The position numbers and the translations under genes were made by a program. Shown in pieces: positions 51,449 to 58,775 of a stretch of 64,000 bases of DNA. The stretch spans positions 24,156 through 88,155 of the forward strand of contig NZ_JBIMER010000011.1 of NCBI RefSeq assembly GCF_051262515.1, read 5' to 3'. Under the pieces are notes generated by a model that saw nothing but the letters and a program-made list of their open reading frames with translations, was not told the origin of the DNA and did not search any database. This DNA is from Arthrobacter_N sp051262515 (GTDB taxonomy: Bacteria; Actinomycetota; Actinomycetes; Actinomycetales; Micrococcaceae). Each line of letters begins with the position of its first letter. Position 1 is the stretch's first letter.

Positions 51449-52879
51449 ATGTCGATCCAGCCCGACACGCAACTGACCACCTACCGGAACCTCCTGGCGG
51501 CCATCGCGCCGACCGGCGAATCACGGGAAATCAACGATCCGGCCACCGGCGAGGTGGTCGCCGCCGCCCCCGTGCACGCCGCGGCCGACCTCGATGCCGC
51601 CGTGGCACTGGCCCGTTCCTCCCAGCCCGCGTGGGCCGCGTTGGGGCACTCCGGGCGAAGCGCCCACCTGCTCCGCGCGGCGGACGCGATCGACGCCGCG
51701 TCCGAGGCGCTCGCCGAACTGCTCTCCCGTGAACAGGGCAAGCCGCTGAACGGACCCAACGCCCGCTTCGAGGTCGGTGCGTGCTCCGCCTGGCTGCGCG
51801 CCGCGGCGTCGTTCGAGATGGAGCCCGAGGTCCTGGTCGACGATGGCGAGGCGTACGCCGCACTCCATTACCGTCCGCTCGGCGTCGTCGGGGCAATCGG
51901 CCCCTGGAACTGGCCCATGATGATCTCGATCTGGCAGATCGCCCCGTCCCTGCGGATGGGCAACACGATCGTCGTCAAGCCCTCCGAACACACGCCGCTC
52001 AGCGTGCTGGCGCTGGCCGCGGTCCTGAACCAGGCGCTGCCGGTCGGCGTCCTGCAGGTCGTTTCCGGCGGCCGCGACGTCGGCGAGCGGCTCGCCTCCC
52101 ACCCGGACATCGACAAGGTGATGTTCACCGGCTCCACGGCGACGGGGAAGGCGATCATCCGCTCGTCCGCCGACACCGTCAAGCGCCTCACGCTCGAGCT
52201 CGGCGGCAACGACGCGGGCATCGTCCTGGACGACGCCGATCCGCGGGCGATCGCGCAGGACCTGTTCTGGGGCGCGTTCATCAACACCGGCCAGACGTGC
52301 GCGGCGCTGAAGCGCCTGTACGTCCCGGATTCGCTCTACGACGCCGTCTGCGCGGCGCTCGTCGAGGTTGCCCGGCAGGCGCCGATGGGCGTGGGCCTGG
52401 ACGAGAACAACGTCCTCGGTCCGCTGCAGAACAAGGCCCAGTTCGACGTCGTCGCGCGCCTCGTCGAGTCCGCCCGGGAGTCCGGCGCGCGCATCCTGCT
52501 CGGCGGCAACCCGGAGACGGCACAGCCCGGCTACTTCTACCCCGCGACGCTCGTGGCCGACATCGACAACGGGAACCCGCTCGTGGCCGAGGAGCAGTTC
52601 GGCCCGGCCCTGCCGATCATCCGCTACTCGAGCCTGGACGAGGCCATCGAGATGGCCAACGGGCTCGACGTCGGTCTCGGCGCCTCCGTCTGGTCCGCCG
52701 ACCCGGCGAGGGCGCGCGAGGTCGCGGCGCGCGTGGAGGCCGGAACGGTCTGGATCAACAAGCACGGGGCCGTCGATCCCCGCATGCCCTTCGGCGGAGC
52801 CAAGCAGTCCGGCTACGGCCTGGAGTTCGGCATCGAGGGCCTCAAGGGGCTCGGCTCGCCGCAGGTCATCAACGGCTGA
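51449..52879 (+). CDS. NAD(P)-dependent aldehyde dehydrogenase
   Basis: 476 residues of the ALDH superfamily. GPWNWPMM in the cofactor site, KRLTLELGGNDAGIVL with the general-base Glu, and NTGQTCAALKRLY with the nucleophilic Cys are seen. The end VNxG-type region is MPFGGAKQSGYGLE. It oxidises an aldehyde, probably produced by the GMC enzyme encoded 37 bp downstream. Betaine aldehyde is one option, but nothing in the sequence fixes the substrate. AGGAG lies upstream of the ATG. Confidence 0.9.
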   Translation: MSIQPDTQLTTYRNLLAAIAPTGESREINDPATGEVVAAAPVHAAADLDAAVALARSSQPAWAALGHSGRSAHLLRAADAIDAASEALAELLSREQGKPLNGPNARFEVGACSAWLRAAASFEMEPEVLVDDGEAYAALHYRPLGVVGAIGPWNWPMMISIWQIAPSLRMGNTIVVKPSEHTPLSVLALAAVLNQALPVGVLQVVSGGRDVGERLASHPDIDKVMFTGSTATGKAIIRSSADTVKRLTLELGGNDAGIVLDDADPRAIAQDLFWGAFINTGQTCAALKRLYVPDSLYDAVCAALVEVARQAPMGVGLDENNVLGPLQNKAQFDVVARLVESARESGARILLGGNPETAQPGYFYPATLVADIDNGNPLVAEEQFGPALPIIRYSSLDEAIEMANGLDVGLGASVWSADPARAREVAARVEAGTVWINKHGAVDPRMPFGGAKQSGYGLEFGIEGLKGLGSPQVING

Positions 52880-52916
52880 CGCCGCCCCACCTTCCCCTTC
52901 GCCCGAAAGGCCCACC

Positions 52917-54464
52917 ATGAGCACGCAGGAAAACCAGGAATTCGACTACATCGTCGTCGGCGCCGGATCCTCCGGCAACGTCGTCGCCCGCCGGCTCGTC
53001 GACGCAGGGAAGCGCGTCGCCGTCCTCGAAGCCGGTGACCAGGACACCAATCCAAACATCGAGCACCTCTACAACCTCGGCGCCCTGTGGCACAGCCCGC
53101 AGGACTGGGACTACTTCACCACCGAGCAGGCCGGGGCCGCGGGCCGCCGCATCCACCTCCCGCGCGGCAAGGTCATGGGCGGATCGCACGCGTTGAACGC
53201 CACCATCTGGGTGCGCGGCGACCGCTGGGACTACGACGGCTGGGCCGAAGCCGGATGCGCCGGGTGGGCGTGGGAGGACGTGTTGCCCGTGTTCAAGGCC
53301 ATCGAGAACTACGACGGCGGCGCCTCGGACACGCGTGGCGACGCCGGGCTGCTCGACGTCGTCAAGGATTTCCCGCGCAACCCGGTGCAGGAGGCGATGC
53401 TGGAAGGCGCCGTCGAGGCCGGGGTCAAGCTCAACGAGGACTACAACTCGGGCGACGTCGAGGGAGTGTCCCGCATGCAGCTCAACGTGCGGAACGGAAA
53501 GCGCTTCAACACGTGGCACGCCTACCTGAAGCCCGTCGCCGCCGAACCGAACCTGACGCTGCTGACCGGTGCCCACGTGCGCCGTCTGGTCCTCGAGGAC
53601 GGGACGGTTGCCGGCGTCGAATTCGAGCACGACGGCGGAACCAGGACCGTGCGGGCCGCCGAAACGATCCTGTGCGCCGGGGCGATCAACTCCCCCGAGC
53701 TGCTGCTGCGCTCCGGCGTCGGGCCCGCGGACGAGCTGCGCGAGGCGGGCGTTGACCCGGTCCACGACCTGCCGGGCGTCGGCAAGAACCTGCACGACCA
53801 CCTGCTCTCGCCGGTGATCTTCTCCACCGCGGAACCGGTGCCGGTGGGCGACGTGGCCCCGGCGGAGGTGCACCTGTTCTGGAAGAGCCGGCCCGAGCTT
53901 CCCGTCGCGGACACCCAGCCGATCTTCTTCTCCGTCCCCATGTACACGGAAGGGTACGGGCGGGGTCCGATGTCCGGCGCGGACGGCGGGTTCTCGATGC
54001 TGGGCGGGCTGGTGCGGCCGCAAAGCCGCGGCGAGATCACGCTGAGCGGGCCGAAGGCCTCCGATCCGATCCGGATCGACTTGGGCGCCCTCGCCGAGCA
54101 GGCCGACGTCGACGCGCTGGTGGCTTCGGTCCGGCAGTGCCGCGAGATCGGCCGGTCCGCCGCGCTGGAACCGTGGGGGCCAAGGGAGGTTTACCCGGGT
54201 CCGGACATCGACGACGGGGACCTCGAGACGTACATCCGCGAGTCCGTGGTGACCTACCACCACCAGGTGGGCACGTGCGCCATGGGCGTGGACGAGATGG
54301 CGGTGGTGGATCCCGCCACGCTGAAGGTGCACGGGCTGGAGGGCGTGCGCATCGCCGACGCCTCCATCATGCCGCTGGTCCCGACGGGCAACACGAACGC
54401 GCCGACCGTGATGATCGCCGAACGCGCCGCCGCGATGTTGTTGGGCGCGCCCGCCATCGGCTAG
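52917..54464 (+). CDS. GMC-family FAD-dependent alcohol oxidoreductase
   Basis: 515 residues. FAD motif YIVVGAGSSGNVVARRL (residues ~11-27), GMC signature 1 around LPRGKVMGGSHALNATIWVR, signature 2 AGAINSPELLLRSGVGP. The active-site His is in YHHQVGTCAMG and the His/Asn partner region in PTGNTNAPTVMIAERA. It resembles choline dehydrogenase and other alcohol dehydrogenases of the family. With the adjacent aldehyde dehydrogenase it forms an alcohol-to-acid pathway. GAAAGG precedes the ATG. The stop shares CTAG with the convergent gene. Confidence 0.9.
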   Translation: MSTQENQEFDYIVVGAGSSGNVVARRLVDAGKRVAVLEAGDQDTNPNIEHLYNLGALWHSPQDWDYFTTEQAGAAGRRIHLPRGKVMGGSHALNATIWVRGDRWDYDGWAEAGCAGWAWEDVLPVFKAIENYDGGASDTRGDAGLLDVVKDFPRNPVQEAMLEGAVEAGVKLNEDYNSGDVEGVSRMQLNVRNGKRFNTWHAYLKPVAAEPNLTLLTGAHVRRLVLEDGTVAGVEFEHDGGTRTVRAAETILCAGAINSPELLLRSGVGPADELREAGVDPVHDLPGVGKNLHDHLLSPVIFSTAEPVPVGDVAPAEVHLFWKSRPELPVADTQPIFFSVPMYTEGYGRGPMSGADGGFSMLGGLVRPQSRGEITLSGPKASDPIRIDLGALAEQADVDALVASVRQCREIGRSAALEPWGPREVYPGPDIDDGDLETYIRESVVTYHHQVGTCAMGVDEMAVVDPATLKVHGLEGVRIADASIMPLVPTGNTNAPTVMIAERAAAMLLGAPAIG

Positions 54465-55501
54465 CGGCTGGTGGCGTCCTGGACCTCTCCGACAAGCTCT
54501 TCGATGATGTCTTCGAGGAACAGGACGCCGGTGGTCTCGCCGGTGGAGTCGAACACGCGCGCCACGTGGGCGCCGGTCCGGCGCATGGTGGCCAGCGCGT
54601 CCTCGAGTTCCCCGTCCCGGAAGGCCGAGGCCAGGCGGCGGATGCGCTTGGCGGGCACCGCGCGGGCGAACTTCTCCGGCGTCGTGAGGTCCATGACGTC
54701 CTTGAGGTGCAGGTAGCCCGTGGGTTCGCCGTCGTCGTTCGTCAGGATGTAGCGCGAGAATCCGTGTTTGGAGACGGCCACCTGGATGTCCGCGGGCGTC
54801 GCCGTGGCGGGCAGCAGCACCATGTCGCGGATCGGCACCTCGACATCCGCCACCGACTTCGACGTGAACTCGAAGGCCGCCGACAGGGTGCCGCTGGTGT
54901 CACTGAGCATGCCGTCGCGCGTGGACTGTTCCACGATGTTCGCCACCTCGTCCAGCGTGTAGGCACTGGTGGCCTCGTCCTTGGGCTCCACCTTGAACAG
55001 GCGCAGGACGCCGTTCGCGATGCCGTTGAGGGACCAGATGACCGGCTTGAAAATCCGCGCCACGAGCACCAGCGGGGGAGCCAGCAGCAGGGCTGCCCGC
55101 GTCGGCACGGAGAAGGAGATGTTCTTCGGGACCATTTCGCCGAGGACCACGTGCAGGAAGGTCACCAGCAGCAGGGCGGTGGCGAACGCGATGATGCCGA
55201 TGGCCTCGGCGGTCAGGGAGGTCAGGCCGAGCGGGATCTCCAGCAGGTGGTGGATCGCCGGTTCGGAGACGTTCAGGATCACCAGCGAGCAGACCGTGAT
55301 GCCGAGTTGGCTGGTGGCCAGCATCAGGGTGGCGTGCTCCATGGCCCACAGGGTGGTCTTGGCGGCCTTGCTGCCGGCCTCCGCCTTCGGCTCGATCTGG
55401 GAGCGGCGGGCCGAGATCACGGCGAACTCGGCGCCGACGAAGAACGCGTTCACGGCCAGGAGCACCACCAGCCAGATGATGCCGGGCAGGTATTCACTCA
55501 T
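54461..55501 (-). CDS. CNNM/HlyC-CorC family transporter with CBS pair
   Basis: 346 residues. An N-terminal DUF21/CNNM membrane domain (residues ~1-175, four helices, with VVLGEMVPKNISFS) is followed by two CBS domains (~205-340; GFSRYILTNDDGEPTGYLHL and TGVLFLEDIIEELVGE). Related proteins export or regulate magnesium and other divalent cations. There is no C-terminal CorC_HlyC domain, unlike the upstream paralogue. The start overlaps the end of that paralogue by 8 bp. Confidence 0.9.
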   Translation of the reverse strand: MSEYLPGIIWLVVLLAVNAFFVGAEFAVISARRSQIEPKAEAGSKAAKTTLWAMEHATLMLATSQLGITVCSLVILNVSEPAIHHLLEIPLGLTSLTAEAIGIIAFATALLLVTFLHVVLGEMVPKNISFSVPTRAALLLAPPLVLVARIFKPVIWSLNGIANGVLRLFKVEPKDEATSAYTLDEVANIVEQSTRDGMLSDTSGTLSAAFEFTSKSVADVEVPIRDMVLLPATATPADIQVAVSKHGFSRYILTNDDGEPTGYLHLKDVMDLTTPEKFARAVPAKRIRRLASAFRDGELEDALATMRRTGAHVARVFDSTGETTGVLFLEDIIEELVGEVQDATSR

Positions 55502-56855
55502 GGGTCTGGTCCTTCGTGAGGCTCTCGACTATTCGGTCGTGGGGACTCATGGGCGCGTCCCCGGATTCGGCGGGCATGTAGCGCAGCCGCTGGATGTGGT
55601 TTCCGGCGACGCGCTCCACGCGCAGGACGCCGGAGTCCACGGGGACCTCGTCCCCGAGTTCGGGCATGCGGTCGAGGGCGTCGGTGACGAACCCGGCCAC
55701 CGTGTCGTATTCCTCGCCCTCGGGAACCACGACGCCGGTGCGGTCCCGGAGTTCGTCGGGCCGCAGCGAGGCGTCGAATGTCAGGGACTTTCCGGAGCGC
55801 ACGACGCCGACGCGCGCGCGGTCGTGTTCGTCCTCGAGTTCGCCGACGATCTCCTCGACGAGGTCCTCCAGGGTGACGATTCCGGCCGTGCCGCCGTGTT
55901 CGTCGGAGACGATGGCCACCTGCAGGCCCTGCTTGCGCAGGAGCAGCAGCAGCGAGTCGACGCCCATCGATTCGGGAACGCGCAGCGGTTGCACCATGAG
56001 GTCCGCGGCGCAGACGGATCCGCGCCGGTCGAGGGCGACGGCGAACGCCTGCTTGACGTGGAGGACGCCGCGCACGTCGTCGCTGTCGCGTCCGATGACC
56101 GGGAAGCGCGAATACCCGGTGGCGGTGGCCAGCTCGATGACCTGCTCCGCCGTGTCGTCCAGTCCCACGGTGGACATCCGCACGCGGGGCGTCATCACGT
56201 CGTCGGCGCTGTGGTCGGAGAAGCGGAGCGTGCGGTGCAGGAGGGCGGCGTGGTCCAGGTCCAGCACGCCCTCGAGGGCGGACCGCCGGACGAGTGAGCT
56301 CAACTCCTCGGCGCTGCGGGCACCGGAGAGCTCCTCCTTGGGTTCGATCCCGAAGGAGCGGATGATTGCGTTTGCCGTGTTGTTGAAGAGCACGATGATC
56401 GGCTTGAACACGGCGGTGAAGGCCGACTGGAACGGAATCACCAGCTTGGCGGTGGCCAGCGGCAGCGCCAGCGCGAAGTTCTTGGGCACCAGTTCGCCGA
56501 TGACCATGGAGAACACGGTGGCGATGAAGATGCCGACCACGGCGCCGATGCCCGGCACCACTGCGGCCGGGACCCCGGCGTCCTGCAGCGGTCCGCTCAG
56601 CAGGCTGCTGATGGCCGGTTCGAGCGTGTACCCGGTCAACAACGTGGTCAGCGTGATGCCGAGCTGCGCGCTGGAGAGGTGCGTCGAGGTGATCTTGAGG
56701 GCCTTGATGGTCGGTCCCAGACGTTTCTCGCCGCCGGATTCGCGGGCTTCGAGATCGTGGCGGTCCAGGTTCACCAGCGCGAACTCGGAGGCCACGAACA
56801 GGCCGGTGCCGACGGTCAGGATCAGGCCGACGCCGATCATGATCCACTCATACAT
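55494..56855 (-). CDS. CNNM/HlyC-CorC family transporter with CBS pair and CorC domain
   Basis: 453 residues. The CNNM membrane domain (residues ~1-190, with FSMVIGELVPKNFALA) is followed by a CBS pair (~205-340, GYSRFPVIGRDSDDVRGVLH; TAGIVTLEDLVEEIVGELED) and a CorC_HlyC transporter-associated domain (~350-430). ATG at 56855 has GAGAGGGG upstream and was preferred over the longer frame. The two genes form an operon and probably a heteromeric or paired divalent-cation transporter. Confidence 0.9.
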   Translation of the reverse strand: MYEWIMIGVGLILTVGTGLFVASEFALVNLDRHDLEARESGGEKRLGPTIKALKITSTHLSSAQLGITLTTLLTGYTLEPAISSLLSGPLQDAGVPAAVVPGIGAVVGIFIATVFSMVIGELVPKNFALALPLATAKLVIPFQSAFTAVFKPIIVLFNNTANAIIRSFGIEPKEELSGARSAEELSSLVRRSALEGVLDLDHAALLHRTLRFSDHSADDVMTPRVRMSTVGLDDTAEQVIELATATGYSRFPVIGRDSDDVRGVLHVKQAFAVALDRRGSVCAADLMVQPLRVPESMGVDSLLLLLRKQGLQVAIVSDEHGGTAGIVTLEDLVEEIVGELEDEHDRARVGVVRSGKSLTFDASLRPDELRDRTGVVVPEGEEYDTVAGFVTDALDRMPELGDEVPVDSGVLRVERVAGNHIQRLRYMPAESGDAPMSPHDRIVESLTKDQTHE

Positions 56856-56995
56856 GGGCTGGCCCCTCTCCCGTGGGGCGGGACAGGGGCAAAAGAGAAG
56901 GAGGGTCGTCCATAGTCCTTCAAGCGTACGGGAACGCCGCACGCCGCATCCCCGTGTTCGGTGTGGGCGAAACCCCGGCGACGGCTAGTGCTCGG

Positions 56996-57274
56996 TCAGT
57001 GCGCGGAACGGCGCCGGAACAGCCGGCGGACCCAGCCCTCGACGCCGAGGTGGCCCTGCAGTTCCTGCGGTCCGGCTGCCTCGTTCGGCAAGCGGCCGTC
57101 CTCGCCGTAGTAGATGTGCGCCGTTCCGGGCCCTGGGATTTGCGCGCCGGCGAGGTTCGGCATGCCGGGGCTGTCGGCCGAGCCGTGGAGTCCGTGCGGG
57201 CCGTGCCCCTGCATGTCGCGCAGCGGATTCTCGCTGGGATGACGCTGAGCGTTCATCGGGTTCAGGCGCTTCAT
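56996..57274 (-). CDS. Small conserved-looking polar protein, unknown function
   Basis: 92 residues, begins MKRLNPMNAQRHPSENPLRD. It is rich in Gly, Pro and His, with no membrane segment or cysteine. ATG at 57274 lies 11 nt after AGGAG; the GTG at 57283 would be too close to it. It sits upstream of the CNNM genes on the same strand, separated by 140 bp. I do not recognise the family; composition and ribosome-binding site support a real gene. Confidence 0.55.
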   Translation of the reverse strand: MKRLNPMNAQRHPSENPLRDMQGHGPHGLHGSADSPGMPNLAGAQIPGPGTAHIYYGEDGRLPNEAAGPQELQGHLGVEGWVRRLFRRRSAH

Positions 57275-57475
57275 TGCACTCACCGCTCCTTTGGATGCCG
57301 TGAGCCCATTTTAGGCCGTGATCGTCCGCGGGGGAACGGTGGCGACATGACGCTGGGTGACGGGGTGTGACGCCGGAACAACCCGCGTGACGCGCGAAAA
57401 CCCCGCGTGACCACACACGGGCACGCAGCGGTGGCGGCCTCCTAGAGTCGGGACAACCAACCACCCGGAGGAATC

Positions 57476-58714
57476 ATGACCACCACCTACGCCCACCAGA
57501 ACCGGCTGGCTACCCTGTCCGCCCACTTCCGTCCGATTTTCGAGTCCATCGCCGCCGGATCCGCCGAGCGCGACCGCACCCAGGAGCTTCCCCGCGAGGC
57601 GATCAGGGAACTGGCCGCGGCCGGTTTCGGCGCCGTGCGCGTGCCGGAGTCCCATGGCGGGGCCGGCGTGGATCTGCCGGATCTGTTCGCGCTGCTCACC
57701 GAGCTGGCGGCGGCGGACCCGAACATCAGCCAGGCGCTGCGCGGGCACTTCGCATTCGTCGAGGACCGCCTCGCCGCCGCGCCGGGCCCGGCCCGCGACG
57801 CGTGGCTGGCGCGCTTCGCGGCCGGAGAGCTGGTGGGCAACTCGTGGACCGAGGTCGGCGCCGTCGAGATCGGCGACGTCCTCACCAAGGTCACCGCGGA
57901 CGGCAACGGCGGATTCGTGGTCAACGGCACCAAGTACTATTCGACCGGCAGCATCTACGCCGACTGGATCGATACCTATGCCGAGCGCACTGACACCGGC
58001 GTCCGAGTCATCGCGGCGGTCAACGCCCACCAGCCCGGCGTGCGGATCGACGACGACTGGGACGGATTCGGCCAGCGCACCACCGGCACCGGCACCAGCA
58101 CGTTCACCGACGCGGTGGTTCAGGAGGGGCACCTGATCGACTTCGACACGCGCTTCAAGTACCAGACGGCGTTCTACCAGGCCGTGCTACTCACGGTTCT
58201 GGCCGGCGCGGCGCGGGCCGCGGAGCGCGACTTCGCCGCGGAACTTCTGGCGAGGAGGCGCACGTTCAGCCACGGGGCGGCCGAGCGCGCCAACGAGGAT
58301 CCGCAGCTCTTGCAGGTCATCGGCGAGGTGTCCTCGGCGGCATTTGTGGCCGAGGGCGCGGTGCACCGCGTCGCCGTCGCGCTGCAGGGCGCCTATGAGG
58401 CGGCGCTCGGACGGCACGACGGGTCCGTGAACGAGGAGCAGGACGAGGCCGCGAACGACGACGCCGAACTCGGCTCCGCGCAGGCGCAGGTCGCATTGAC
58501 GCCGCTGGTCACGTCCGCCGTCTCCCATGCCTTCGACGCGCTGGCGGCCTCGGCCACCAGCACCGCGAAGAACCTGGACCGCCACTGGCGGAACGCGCGC
58601 ACCGCCGGCAACCACAACCCCTGGGTGTTCAAGGCGCGCCACATCGGAGAACACTCCGTCCACGGCACGTCGCTGCCGCGCGTCTGGGCCATCGGGGCCT
58701 CGAAGGGCAAGTAA
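57476..58714 (+). CDS. Acyl-CoA dehydrogenase-fold flavin monooxygenase (DszC/SfnB-like)
   Basis: 412 residues of the acyl-CoA dehydrogenase superfamily with the N-terminal helical domain (ELPREAIRELAAAGFGAVRV), the beta domain (VVNGTKYYSTGS) and the C-terminal helical domain. The ending RHIGEHSVHGTSLPRVWAIG, without the acyl-CoA-type catalytic Glu pattern, resembles DszC/SfnB monooxygenases that use reduced flavin on sulfur compounds. No flavin reductase is nearby. The ATG follows GGAGGAATC. Confidence 0.82.
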   Translation: MTTTYAHQNRLATLSAHFRPIFESIAAGSAERDRTQELPREAIRELAAAGFGAVRVPESHGGAGVDLPDLFALLTELAAADPNISQALRGHFAFVEDRLAAAPGPARDAWLARFAAGELVGNSWTEVGAVEIGDVLTKVTADGNGGFVVNGTKYYSTGSIYADWIDTYAERTDTGVRVIAAVNAHQPGVRIDDDWDGFGQRTTGTGTSTFTDAVVQEGHLIDFDTRFKYQTAFYQAVLLTVLAGAARAAERDFAAELLARRRTFSHGAAERANEDPQLLQVIGEVSSAAFVAEGAVHRVAVALQGAYEAALGRHDGSVNEEQDEAANDDAELGSAQAQVALTPLVTSAVSHAFDALAASATSTAKNLDRHWRNARTAGNHNPWVFKARHIGEHSVHGTSLPRVWAIGASKGK

Positions 58715-58747
58715 CGCGCCCCACCGGGGAGCACGACGGCCGTGGTA

Positions 58748-58770
58748 GACGGCGGGCGAGCCCCGCCGTC
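58748..58770. terminator. Hairpin between convergent flavoprotein and asparaginase-aspartase genes
   Basis: GACGGCGGG (58748-58756) and CCCGCCGTC (58762-58770) form a perfect 9-bp stem with a 5-nt loop, in the 61 bp between two convergent stops. It is likely a bidirectional terminator although T-tracts are short. Confidence 0.6.
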
Positions 58771-58775
58771 GTCCG

